64,000 nucleotides of DNA from Shimia ponticola (GTDB lineage: Bacteria > Pseudomonadota > Alphaproteobacteria > Rhodobacterales > Rhodobacteraceae), in contig NZ_VCDK01000002.1 of assembly GCF_007995215.1 (NCBI RefSeq), positions 248,001 through 312,000 on the forward strand, read 5' to 3'. How positions within the stretch are numbered: position 1 is the first letter of the stretch; each line of letters opens with the position of its first letter. The notes under the pieces were generated by a model. That model was not told the origin of the DNA and ran no database searches. It saw nothing but the letters and a program-made list of their open reading frames with translations. Shown one piece after another: positions 50,842 to 59,088 of the stretch. The translations under genes and the position numbers were made by a program.

Positions 50842-52226
50842 TTGGGTCCAATCATCTTTTCGGGACGCACGACTTCGTCAAACCGCTCGGATGACACAAA
50901 GCCGAGGTTCAGCGCCTCTTCCTTGAGGGTCGTGCCGTTCTTGTGCGCGGTCTTGGCGACGGTCGTGGCGTTGTCATAACCGATTTCCGGAGCCAGTGCC
51001 GTCACCAGCATCAGGCTTTCCTGCATGATCTTGGCGATGCGGTCTTCGTTGGCCTGAATGCCGACGACACAGTTATCGGTAAATGCCTGCGCGGCGTCGC
51101 CCAACAGCTGCATGGATTGCAACACGTTGTAAGCCATCATCGGTTTGTAGACGTTCAGCTCAAAGTGGCCTTGCGACCCCGCAAAACCCACAGCCGCGTC
51201 GTTGCCGATCACATGCGCGCAGACCTGTGTCAGCGCCTCACACTGGGTTGGGTTCACTTTGCCGGGCATGATGGAGGAGCCCGGCTCGTTTTCGGGCAGC
51301 ATCAGCTCACCCAGACCACAGCGGGGGCCGGAGCCGAGCAGGCGGATGTCGTTTGCGATTTTAAAGAGCGCGGAGGCCGTCGCCTTGAGCGCACCAGACA
51401 TCGCAACCATCGCGTCGTGACCAGCGAGCGCCTCGAATTTGTTCGGGGCGGTGACAAAGGGCAAGCCGGTGATGTCAGCCATGTGGCCTGCCACGGTTTC
51501 ACCCCAGCCGATTGGCGTGTTCAGGCCAGTCCCGACAGCTGTACCGCCTTGGGCGAGTTCGTAGATGTCGGGAAGCGCAGTTTCGACGCGTTCGATGCTC
51601 TTGCGGACCTGATGGGCGTAGCCGCTGAATTCCTGCGCCAGCGTCAGCGGTGTCGCGTCCATTGTGTGTGTACGGCCAATTTTGATGATGCCGTCGAACT
51701 CGGCGACCTTGGCTTCGAGCGCCGTCAGCAGATTGCGCAGGCCCGGCAGCGTCACGTCGCGAGCGGTCATTGCCGTGGCAATGTGCATCGCGGTCGGGAA
51801 GGTATCGTTTGATGACTGACCCATGTTGCAGTGGTCGTTCGGGTGAACCGGGTCTTTGGAGCCGATCACGCCGCCGAGGATTTCAATCGCTCGGTTCGCG
51901 ATGACCTCATTTGCGTTCATGTTCGACTGCGTGCCGGAACCGGTCTGCCACACGACGAGAGGGAAGTGATCGTCCAGCTTGCCTTCGACGACCTCATGGG
52001 CCGCCTGCTGGATTGCTTCGCCGACACCGTCGAGCTTGCCGCGTTCGGTGTTTGCGCGTGCGCACGCCTCTTTGATCACACCAAGGGCGCGAACAATTGC
52101 GACAGGCTGTTTCTCCCATCCGATGGGAAAGTTCATCAGTGACCGCTGTGTCTGCGCGCCCCAATATTTGTCGGTTGGGACCTCAAGCGGGCCAAAGCTG
52201 TCGGTTTCGGTGCGGGTTTGTGCCAT
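50838..52226 (-). CDS. fumC: class II fumarate hydratase
   Basis: FumC interconverts fumarate and malate in the TCA cycle, as an iron-free tetramer. The 462-residue protein has the superfamily signature [13 protein letters not shown], the substrate loop [14 protein letters not shown] and the catalytic region [20 protein letters not shown] 52226 follows GGAGGT by six bases; an in-frame codon 54 bases upstream is rejected for this reason. The DUF4169 gene overlaps its stop. Confidence 0.97.
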   Translation of the reverse strand: MAQTRTETDSFGPLEVPTDKYWGAQTQRSLMNFPIGWEKQPVAIVRALGVIKEACARANTERGKLDGVGEAIQQAAHEVVEGKLDDHFPLVVWQTGSGTQSNMNANEVIANRAIEILGGVIGSKDPVHPNDHCNMGQSSNDTFPTAMHIATAMTARDVTLPGLRNLLTALEAKVAEFDGIIKIGRTHTMDATPLTLAQEFSGYAHQVRKSIERVETALPDIYELAQGGTAVGTGLNTPIGWGETVAGHMADITGLPFVTAPNKFEALAGHDAMVAMSGALKATASALFKIANDIRLLGSGPRCGLGELMLPENEPGSSIMPGKVNPTQCEALTQVCAHVIGNDAAVGFAGSQGHFELNVYKPMMAYNVLQSMQLLGDAAQAFTDNCVVGIQANEDRIAKIMQESLMLVTALAPEIGYDNATTVAKTAHKNGTTLKEEALNLGFVSSERFDEVVRPEKMIGPK

Positions 52227-52337
52227 TGCGGACCTCCGTTCGTTGCAACGGGGCTTACCCGTTGCGGAGCGGTGTCTCAATGCTGTGGTTGCGCAAACGT
52301 CTGCGACATTGGTGTCTAGGATGCCGCGGCGAGTGGC

Positions 52338-52844
52338 CTAGCTTTTACGGAAACTGTCGAGGCTCACGACATCTCCAGATTTTTCTTCGGTGTCGCCCTC
52401 GGCTGTGTCGGCCTCTGGTTCGGGACGCGGCGTTTGGGAGGCGGCATCAACCGTGGTTAGGTGTGGGGACAGATCGCTGTCTTCGTCATCATCAACAGTT
52501 TCAAAGCGCAGCCCGAACTCAACAGATGGGTCCACGAAGGTCTTTATCGCGTCAAACGGGATATAAAGCGCCTCTGGGCTGTCGCCAAAGTTCAGTGTGA
52601 CGGCAAATCCGTCTTCTTCTACGACCAGATTGTCGAACCAATGCTGCATGACGACGGTCATTTCGCCGGGATAACGGTCTGAAAGCCAATCGGCGATTTC
52701 GACATCCGGGTGCAGCGTGTCGAAGGTAATGAAGAAGTGATGGTTTCCCGGCAGCCCACGTTCAGACACATCGACTAGGACGTTATGGATCAGACTCCGC
52801 ATCGCGCGGTGCATCAACGCGCCGTATTCAATGCTGTCTGACAT
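52338..52844 (-). CDS. sspB: SspB family ClpXP adaptor
   Basis: SspB tethers ssrA-tagged proteins to ClpX and speeds their degradation. The 168-residue protein has the alphaproteobacterial SspB substrate-binding fold (about 1-120, with TLHPDVEIADWLSDRYPGE and VTLNFGDSPEALYIPFDAI) and an acidic flexible linker. It ends with a short hydrophobic/basic tail (VVSLDSFRKS), the usual ClpX-docking position. ATG 52844 is preferred for the conserved MSDSIEYGALMHRAM start. The tmRNA gene that writes the tag lies 1.5 kb upstream on the same strand. Confidence 0.92.
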   Translation of the reverse strand: MSDSIEYGALMHRAMRSLIHNVLVDVSERGLPGNHHFFITFDTLHPDVEIADWLSDRYPGEMTVVMQHWFDNLVVEEDGFAVTLNFGDSPEALYIPFDAIKTFVDPSVEFGLRFETVDDDEDSDLSPHLTTVDAASQTPRPEPEADTAEGDTEEKSGDVVSLDSFRKS

Positions 52845-52955
52845 GTACACTATCCTCGGTCTCAAGTCGTTTGTGGGGCACATCGATCAGCTTGGATGAT
52901 TTACCCAATGGCAAGCATAGGGGATTCCGCGCTGAGTTAAAGGCGGGAAGGCGGC

Positions 52956-54227
52956 TCAGGTTGCCGCAAGCAGTCCCATTGCCGAATGAAGGACAATTGA
53001 AGCGATTGCAGCCATTGCCAGAACCAAAGGCATCGGCAGGCTGCGCCAGAGCAACAGCGCCGCAGATAGGCCGATCAATCCAAGAGCCATGGGATTGAGA
53101 CCAGTGACATCAGGGACCGGGATCGCCGCTATTCCAAATGAAACTGACTCAACCGTTTTAAAGACAACATGCAGGGCGAACCAGAGAGACAGGTTCAAGA
53201 TCACGCCGACAACGGCGGCGGTGATGGCCTTGAGGGCTCCGGCAAGTCGAGGGGCGGCTGTAAGCCGTTCAAGGTACGGCGCGCCCGCAAAGATCCACAG
53301 GAAGCAGGGTACAAACGTGACCCATAGCGTGATGGCACCTGCCAACACGCCATAGGCCAGCCCACCTTCGGCAGCCCCTGCAATGGTGCCTACGAATTGG
53401 GTGACAAGGATTAATGGACCAGGAGTCGTTTCTGCCAGTCCCAAGGCGTCGATCATTTGTTCGGTGGTTAGCCAGCCAAAATCACCGACCACCTGTTGTG
53501 TCATGTAGGCCAAAACCGCATATGCCCCGCCAAATGTCACAATCGCGAGTCTTGAGAAAAACAAAGCAATATCAGTTAGAAACGGCGCGTTCATCATCCA
53601 CAGAAGTACGATCGGCGCCATCCAGGCAAGCGCCCATAAAGCGAGCGCTACGGGATGCGTGGGTTTCGTGGGCACTGGCTCTGCCGGTTGTACAGGATCG
53701 CTTCCAAAACGCCATGCACCGATCAGCGCCGCAACGAGCAGGATCAGCGGAAAGGGTGTGCCTAGCAAAAAGACTGCAAGAAAGGACCCAAGCGCCAGCG
53801 CCCATGCCAAGCCTCCTTTGAGAGCTTTGCCAGATAACCGGTGCAAAGCTTGCACGACGATGGTGATCACAGTGGCCTGGACGCCTAAAAACGCAGCCTG
53901 AACAATGGGTAAAGACCCATATTGAAGGTAAAGAATTGCCAGTGCAAAGATCACGAGCGCACCGGGCAGGACAAAGAGTAGTCCAGCTAGAACACCACCA
54001 AGAGTTCCGCGCAGGCGCCAACCTGCATAGGTGGCCAGCTGCATGGCTTCCGGTCCCGGCAACAGCATGCAAAACGACAGCGCGCGCAAAAAGGCGTCCT
54101 GTGTCAGCCAGTTTTTTCGTGTGACAAGCTCGTCTTCCATCAGCGCGATTTGCGCCGCAGGCCCGCCAAAGGACAAAAGCCCGATGCGGCCGAATACGCG
54201 GAACAGGTTGCCATAACTCGGTGTCAT
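52956..54227 (-). CDS. chrA: chromate transporter, ChrA family
   Basis: 423-residue membrane protein built from two homologous halves, each beginning with the family signature (VFGRIGLLSFGGPAAQIALM near residue 12; RLAIVTFGGAYAVLAYM near residue 240). About ten to twelve hydrophobic segments are visible. Members export chromate, and many environmental homologues are of unproven substrate. It is separated from the tmRNA gene by about 60 bases. Confidence 0.9.
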   Translation of the reverse strand: MTPSYGNLFRVFGRIGLLSFGGPAAQIALMEDELVTRKNWLTQDAFLRALSFCMLLPGPEAMQLATYAGWRLRGTLGGVLAGLLFVLPGALVIFALAILYLQYGSLPIVQAAFLGVQATVITIVVQALHRLSGKALKGGLAWALALGSFLAVFLLGTPFPLILLVAALIGAWRFGSDPVQPAEPVPTKPTHPVALALWALAWMAPIVLLWMMNAPFLTDIALFFSRLAIVTFGGAYAVLAYMTQQVVGDFGWLTTEQMIDALGLAETTPGPLILVTQFVGTIAGAAEGGLAYGVLAGAITLWVTFVPCFLWIFAGAPYLERLTAAPRLAGALKAITAAVVGVILNLSLWFALHVVFKTVESVSFGIAAIPVPDVTGLNPMALGLIGLSAALLLWRSLPMPLVLAMAAIASIVLHSAMGLLAAT

Positions 54228-54294
54228 GAACTGGAGGTAACCTGTTCACGTAACAGAACAAAGCGAATGTGGTGGAAACAGCAACGAATGGATG

Positions 54295-54605
54295 GAAGTG
54301 CAGGCTTCTGTTGCCAGGTGCCTGCGGACCCCGCCTAACGCGGCTAGGCGCTAGGGCTTAAATTTCGATCACTCGGACTGCTTACGCAGCCATTGCGACC
54401 GGAGCACGATTGTCATTTGCAATTGTACAGTTTTCGCCGATAACGGTGGCAGACAGCCGAGACAAAGCTAACCCCTTTAGACGCTTGTCGATCCTATTTC
54501 GTCCCCATGATCGCCAAATGAACGATGTTTGGTGGAGACGCCGGGTACCGCCCCCGGGTCCAATACGTTTATTACGAGCGCGTTTATGTCCATAGTTCTT
54601 GCGAA
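54295..54605 (-). ncRNA. ssrA: transfer-messenger RNA, circularly permuted two-piece form
   Basis: tmRNA rescues stalled ribosomes and adds a degradation tag. On the minus strand the acceptor piece comes first: it ends at 54530 with the T-arm CCGGG-GGCGGTA-CCCGG, the strand CGTCTCC, A and CCA. A spacer of about 23 bases follows, then the coding piece from 54506, starting GGGGACG. That strand pairs with CGTCTCC to make the acceptor stem with a G3-U70 wobble, the alanine identity pair. The tag frame and later hairpins (GCCTA/TAGGC and GCAGGC/GCCTGC) follow. A TATATAT element near 54611-54617 is a likely -10. The outer ends are approximate. Confidence 0.93.
54382..54420 (-). other. tmRNA proteolysis-tag reading frame
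   Basis: From resume codon GCA at 54420 the frame encodes ANDNRAPVAMAA and ends with TAA. With the alanine from the charged tRNA-like part, the tag would be A-ANDNRAPVAMAA. AND at the start and the hydrophobic Ala-Ala end are the SspB and ClpX recognition ends. Confidence 0.93.
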
Positions 54606-54686
54606 CGCTTCATATATAGGCGACCGGAAGCGGCTATGGAAGGGGCAGGAGCCTCCGGCGGAAGTATTTTCAGCAAGAAGATCGGC

Positions 54687-55049
54687 TTAGGTCAGGCCCA
54701 GAACGGATGCGTTGGCCCAGATGGCGGCAACGGCGACGGCAAGCTCAATGACAAAGAAATTCATCTTTTTCTGGGTGTATCCATCCAGAACAAGGCTGAT
54801 CAACCGTCCGGTTGCGCCGCCACCCCAGACAAGACCCGCCATGAGGTATGCTGCAGGTGTTCCAATCAGCAGGGCGGCCATCCCGGTGATGACAAACACC
54901 CCGCCCGAGGCTGCGCGCACCTCTGATTTTCCCATGGTTGAACCGCCGTCTTTCAGGTCGACGACCTGCATCGTGTAATTGGGCGCAACCCAGCCAAAAA
55001 GGCCGAAGCCAATCGAGGAAAGCGCGACGAGGATGTTGATGATGTCCAT
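54687..55049 (-). CDS. small membrane protein, DUF4345-like
   Basis: 120-residue protein, starting MDIINILVALSSIGFGLFGWVAPNYTM, with four hydrophobic helices. The arrangement resembles DUF4345, a DoxX-related membrane family of unknown function. ATG 55049 is used because a longer in-frame reading from upstream adds a non-conserved 54-residue leader; GGA stands six bases ahead of the ATG. Confidence 0.75.
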   Translation of the reverse strand: MDIINILVALSSIGFGLFGWVAPNYTMQVVDLKDGGSTMGKSEVRAASGGVFVITGMAALLIGTPAAYLMAGLVWGGGATGRLISLVLDGYTQKKMNFFVIELAVAVAAIWANASVLGLT

Positions 55050-55131
55050 TGGATGTCCGTTCAGTGTTTCCCTTTGAACGGGCGACACGTGGGTTTGGTT
55101 CACATTTTTTGCGTGTTCGCCAAAGGAAGCG

Positions 55132-55938
55132 CTACAGGCGCGGTTCAGTGCGTGGCGGTGAAACGATTGCTTGGTCTTGAAGCGGCAGGCGGTAGAGGTG
55201 CCATGTGGCATGGCCCAAGACCGGCATCACCACGAGAAGCCCCAGAAAGAGCGGCAGCATCGCAACAAAAAGAGCGCAGGCAATGACAGCGGCCCAGATC
55301 AGCGCCACGGCAAGATTTGCACTGAAGGTGCGGACTGATCGGATCATCGCCGTCACAAAATCGATGTCTTGATCGAGCAAAGCTGGAAACGACTGCCACG
55401 CCAAGGCGAAGGTGACCAACGCTGTCAATGCACCGACACCAACTTGGAAGCCGACCATCGCAAGCCCGGACCCGGTCAGGAACATATCATAGGATGTCGA
55501 GATATTTGTCAGTGTCATGCTTCCCAAAAACAGGGCGAACGACATGTGGGCAAAGAAGCTCCAGAACAAGAAGATCAGCATCAAGACGACACCCATCCAC
55601 GGGATTTGTTTGCCCCGTTCGGCCCAGACCACACCGATGATTTCGGCCCAGTCCAACTGCTTGTGTGCCTCAATGCGCCGCGACACTTCGTAAAGTCCTG
55701 TTGCAGCAAACGGGGCGATGATCGGAAACCCGAGCGCAAGCGCCAACGTCCATACAAAGGTGCCCGCGCCCAAAACCAAGAGAGCGAGCCCGCCCAAGAC
55801 GTAAATCAGACTGAAGACGATGCCGAAGACCGGAGCGCGTTGGAAATCAAACCATCCAAGGATCAGCGCGCGAACAAGGTCGTTGATCGAGTAACGGTAG
55901 TCGGGGGCAGTCTGGGCCTGAAGGGTCGTCGTCATCAC
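55132..55938 (-). CDS. DUF2189 membrane protein
   Basis: 268-residue protein with about six transmembrane segments and the stretches LGFPIIAPFAATGLYEVSRR and MPVLGHATWHLYRLP typical of DUF2189. Function unknown. It begins MMTTTLQ, so a start three bases later is also possible. It diverges from the universal stress gene across an FNR site, so both may respond to oxygen. Confidence 0.82.
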   Translation of the reverse strand: MMTTTLQAQTAPDYRYSINDLVRALILGWFDFQRAPVFGIVFSLIYVLGGLALLVLGAGTFVWTLALALGFPIIAPFAATGLYEVSRRIEAHKQLDWAEIIGVVWAERGKQIPWMGVVLMLIFLFWSFFAHMSFALFLGSMTLTNISTSYDMFLTGSGLAMVGFQVGVGALTALVTFALAWQSFPALLDQDIDFVTAMIRSVRTFSANLAVALIWAAVIACALFVAMLPLFLGLLVVMPVLGHATWHLYRLPLQDQAIVSPPRTEPRL

Positions 55939-56018
55939 GGCAGGTTACCTGATTTTTGAGTGCGCCGAACCAAAAGAGTTGGACCCCCCAATTTTTGCAT
56001 GCGTGGCCGCAGATGTGC

Positions 56019-56032
56019 TTGATCCTGATCAA
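56019..56032. promoter_or_regulatory. FNR/FnrL binding site
   Basis: TTGATCCTGATCAA is an exact match to the FnrL consensus TTGAT-N4-ATCAA. It lies 63 bases before the uspA-like ATG and 80 bases before the DUF2189 start, a normal position for activation of either gene under low oxygen. Confidence 0.78.
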
Positions 56033-56095
56033 GGATCACATCGGGACAAGGCGGTACAAACAAGACAGGCAGAAGATGTCGAAAGGGAGAAGCCC

Positions 56096-56503
56096 ATGTA
56101 TAACAAAGTACTGGTTCCGGTGTCGCTTGATGAAAGTGATACGATCGAAAGCGCATTTGCAGCGGCTCGGCATCTTGCCTCAGAGGGTGCCGAGATCCAC
56201 GTGATTCACGTTGTCGAGTCCATCCCTGCATATTTCACGACTGAAATCCCGCAGGAAATCCTGGTGGATCGTCGCAAGGAACTTGAGGCAGCATTGATCG
56301 AGGTGGCCAAAAAGATCGAAGGCGCGATCCCTCATGTGATGACCGGTAGCCCAGGCATCATGATCGTGGAATACGCCAAAAAGATTGAAGCCGACTGCAT
56401 TGTGATCGCGTCGCATCGTCCTGGGTTGCAGGATTACTTCCTTGGTTCCACGGCCGCACGGGTTGTGCGCCACGCGCAATGCCCGGTTCATGTAGTGCGC
56501 TGA
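56096..56503 (+). CDS. universal stress protein (UspA family)
   Basis: 135-residue single-domain Usp starting MYNKVLVPVSLDESDT. The nucleotide-binding G-2x-G-9x-G(S/T) pattern is degenerate: the C-terminal region reads HRPGLQDYFLGSTAARVVRHAQCPVHVV, close to the ATP-binding type. ATG 56096 follows AAAGGGAGA. An exact FNR site upstream suggests induction when oxygen falls, a pattern seen for usp genes near fnr loci. Confidence 0.92.
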   Translation: MYNKVLVPVSLDESDTIESAFAAARHLASEGAEIHVIHVVESIPAYFTTEIPQEILVDRRKELEAALIEVAKKIEGAIPHVMTGSPGIMIVEYAKKIEADCIVIASHRPGLQDYFLGSTAARVVRHAQCPVHVVR

Positions 56504-56603
56504 GGACCTGACCTCAGTTCGCTATATGCCCTATAGTCGGGCGCTCCAGAGAACGTCGGCTCACCGGGCGATAGACACAATTGGTGTCTGCATGACAAAA
56601 ATG

Positions 56604-56641
56604 AAAAAGGGCCCATCGTTTCGATGGGCCCTTCCTTTTTG
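56604..56641. terminator. bidirectional intrinsic terminator
   Basis: A perfect 12-bp stem (AAGGGCCCATCG with CGATGGGCCCTT) and a TTT loop are flanked by T runs on both strands. It separates the convergent usp and binding-protein genes. Confidence 0.93.
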
Positions 56642-56657
56642 TGGTACGTGCGATGGC

Positions 56658-57704
56658 TTAGAAGCCGGCTTTGATCTTTTCGAATTCGGCGATCATTTGC
56701 TCGCGCAATTGGTTGTCCATCGGCAGTTGGGCCAGCAATGGCGCGTCGATTGGGCCAAGGCCAACTTCGGCCAGTGTTTCGGCATCGATGTTGGCCATGT
56801 TTGTCGCGTTCGAGTGACCGTAGCCCCATTCATTGACGATGTAGTCGGTGACGGCGGGGTTAAGCCATGCTTCCATAAAGTCATGCGCCTTGTCTTCGGA
56901 GCCGGGACCGTCAACGAGGTTCACGTAGCCGCAGAACCAAGCGGACGAGCCTTCTTTGGCCTCACGCTGGAATGCGATTGGCTGACCTTCGCCTGACATG
57001 GTGACTGGCGTCTCATTCCAAGACCAAGCAATCAGAACTTCGCCTGTGCCCATCAGCTGGGCCAATTCGGCACCATCGGCCCAATAGGCCCGGTTCAGCT
57101 GGTGCGCTTGGCGCAGCCATGCGGATGCGGCTTCAAAGTCTGCTTGGGTGGCGGTTGTCCAGTCGCTGACACCAGTGGCGAGGTAGGCCAGCGCATAAGC
57201 GTCATCGACGTTGTCGGGCAGAGAGATCCGGCCCGCATAGGCCGGGTTGTGGAATACCTGCAGGCTTTCGACGTCTTCGGCAGGGACTTGTTCTGTGTTC
57301 CAAGCGATCGCCGTCATGCCAGCGTCGGCTGGGATAAAGTAGACGCCGGTGTCATCGGCAAAGATCGGGTTTTCTTTGTAGCTGGCCTCGACCTCGGAGT
57401 AGCTTGGGATTTTGCTGATGTCCCATGGTTCGATCAAACCGGCCTGACGCCATTTGTCGACCGATTGCGAACAGGGATGCGCAACATCGGCCTCGAAACC
57501 GGAACGAAGCTTTTGGAACGCTTCTTCTTCTTCGCCGAAGAATGCGTAGCTGGGTGCGACGCCGTGCTTTTCTTCGTAGGCGACGTAGAAGCCTTCTTCT
57601 TCGAACCCGGACCAGTCAAAAACCAGCAGGTCGGGGTCTGCTGCAAAAGCTGTGGTTGCAACCGTGATCAGCGCCGCTGATCCCAGGTATTTTGCGATCG
57701 ACAT
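56658..57704 (-). CDS. PotD-like ABC substrate-binding protein
   Basis: 348-residue periplasmic binding protein of the spermidine/putrescine type. It has a signal peptide (KYLGSAALITVATTAFA) followed by LVFDWSGFEEEGFYVAYEEKHG; later WNTEQVPAEDVESL, ISLPDNVDDAYALAYLATG and WSWNETPV match polyamine or similar small cationic ligand binding. ATG 57704 follows GGAGGG. No permease or ATPase genes adjoin, so it must work with a transporter encoded elsewhere. It diverges from dmdA, which may hint at a link to DMSP or other methylated osmolytes. Confidence 0.88.
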   Translation of the reverse strand: MSIAKYLGSAALITVATTAFAADPDLLVFDWSGFEEEGFYVAYEEKHGVAPSYAFFGEEEEAFQKLRSGFEADVAHPCSQSVDKWRQAGLIEPWDISKIPSYSEVEASYKENPIFADDTGVYFIPADAGMTAIAWNTEQVPAEDVESLQVFHNPAYAGRISLPDNVDDAYALAYLATGVSDWTTATQADFEAASAWLRQAHQLNRAYWADGAELAQLMGTGEVLIAWSWNETPVTMSGEGQPIAFQREAKEGSSAWFCGYVNLVDGPGSEDKAHDFMEAWLNPAVTDYIVNEWGYGHSNATNMANIDAETLAEVGLGPIDAPLLAQLPMDNQLREQMIAEFEKIKAGF

Positions 57705-57976
57705 GTCTTCCCTCCGTGTCGTGTAGGCGTGACGACTCACTGTCGTCTCTCGTCTTGATCTACCGCATTCCGCGTTAACCGAAATGTCGCAATCTGACCG
57801 GAACGGTAGGGGGCATGTCGCTATGATACAAGTCGATTGATTTGATATCGCATGACGCAGCGTCACCATGCTCAGAAACGGTATTGCGGCGGGCCTTACT
57901 AAAGATATTGGACGCCATACCCTGTTTCGGCGCGCTTCGGAAAACAGGGCAGGTTGGGCCAAAGGGGAGAATTGGC
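57705..57976. promoter_or_regulatory. divergent control region between the PotD-like gene and dmdA
   Basis: 272 bases with no coding frame. The GATTGATTTGATATCG stretch (57834-57849) is AT-rich and could hold promoter elements, and the inverted repeat at 57920-57949 lies in the dmdA leader. No known regulator site was recognised. Confidence 0.45.
57920..57949 (+). promoter_or_regulatory. inverted repeat in the dmdA leader
   Basis: CCCTGTTT and AAACAGGG form a perfect 8-bp inverted repeat around 14 bases rich in G and C. It ends 27 bases before the dmdA ATG, just ahead of the ribosome site AAGGGGAGA. It could be an RNA hairpin controlling translation or an operator. Confidence 0.5.
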
Positions 57977-59077
57977 ATGGCTGTGATTGCACCGTCCCGT
58001 CGGGTACGGCGGACACCTTTTAGCGACGGCGTCGAAAAAGCAGGGGTCAAGGGCTATACGGTCTATAACCACATGCTGCTACCGACAGTGTTTGAGAACA
58101 TCGTCGATGACTACCACCATCTGAAGAACCATGTTCAGGTTTGGGATGTGGCCGTTGAGCGCCAGATTGAAGTGCGCGGCCCGGATGCGGGGCGGTTGAT
58201 GCAAATGCTGACGCCACGCGACCTGCGCGGGATGCTGCCGGGGCAGTGTTATTACGTGCCGATGGTCGATGAGACCGGCGGTATGTTGAATGATCCTGTT
58301 GCCGTTAAGCTGTCCGAGGACCGCTACTGGATTTCCATCGCGGATTCTGACCTGCTGTTCTGGGTCAAAGGCATTGCCTACGGGTATCGTCTGGATGTGC
58401 TGGTCGATGAACCGGACGTGCATCCTCTGGCCATTCAGGGGCCCAAGGCCGAGGATCTGATGGTGCGGCTCTTTGGCGAAGGCATTCGTGACGTTCGGTT
58501 CTTCCGCTATGGTATCTTCGATTTTGAAGGCACGTCGTTGGTCATCGCGCGCTCCGGGTATTCGAAACAGGGCGGATTCGAGATTTACGTCGACGGCTTC
58601 GACCTTGGCATGCCGATCTGGGATGCTCTGTTCGCGGCAGGCGAAGACCTGAACGTCCGGGCAGGGTGCCCAAACCTCATTGAGCGCATCGAAGGCGGTC
58701 TGCTGAGCTATGGCAACGACATGACACGCGACAACACCCCCCACGAATGTGGATTGGGTAAATTCTGTTCCACGCAGACAGCGATCGGGTGCGTTGGGCG
58801 CGACGCCTTGCTGCGCGTGGCCAAGGAAGGTCCTGTCAAACAGGTGCGTCCGATTTCGATCACGGGTGATCTGCCACCATGCGACCGGGCGTGGCGCATT
58901 CTGGCCGATGGCGAGAAGGTTGGGACGCTGACGTCAGCTGCGTGGTCGCCGGACTTTGACACCAACGTCGCAATCGGCATGGTGCGCATGACGCACTGGA
59001 AGCCGGGCACCAAGCTTGAGATCGAAACTCAGGCCGGAATGTTCGACGCGGTCGTGCAACCAAAATTCTGGATCTAA
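57977..59077 (+). CDS. dmdA: dimethylsulfoniopropionate demethylase
   Basis: DmdA moves a methyl group from DMSP to tetrahydrofolate, giving methylmercaptopropionate, the first step of the demethylation route. The 366-residue protein has the GcvT-like fold, starts MAVIAPSRRVRRTPFSDGVE and shows the DmdA-type stretches KGYTVYNHMLLPT, RSGYSKQGGFEIYVDG and LLSYGNDMTRDNTPHECGLGK in consecutive pieces. These closely follow the characterised Roseobacter enzyme, as I recall it. ATG 57977 follows AAGGGGAGA; an in-frame codon 135 bases upstream is rejected. The acuI gene follows after 11 bases. Confidence 0.93.
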   Translation: MAVIAPSRRVRRTPFSDGVEKAGVKGYTVYNHMLLPTVFENIVDDYHHLKNHVQVWDVAVERQIEVRGPDAGRLMQMLTPRDLRGMLPGQCYYVPMVDETGGMLNDPVAVKLSEDRYWISIADSDLLFWVKGIAYGYRLDVLVDEPDVHPLAIQGPKAEDLMVRLFGEGIRDVRFFRYGIFDFEGTSLVIARSGYSKQGGFEIYVDGFDLGMPIWDALFAAGEDLNVRAGCPNLIERIEGGLLSYGNDMTRDNTPHECGLGKFCSTQTAIGCVGRDALLRVAKEGPVKQVRPISITGDLPPCDRAWRILADGEKVGTLTSAAWSPDFDTNVAIGMVRMTHWKPGTKLEIETQAGMFDAVVQPKFWI

Positions 59078-59088
59078 AGGAGCACTCC

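Noticed and set aside
54525-54926. Plus-strand frame of 133 codons across the tmRNA locus
   Set aside because: It runs antisense to the tmRNA acceptor piece and the DUF4345 gene, both of which have independent support.
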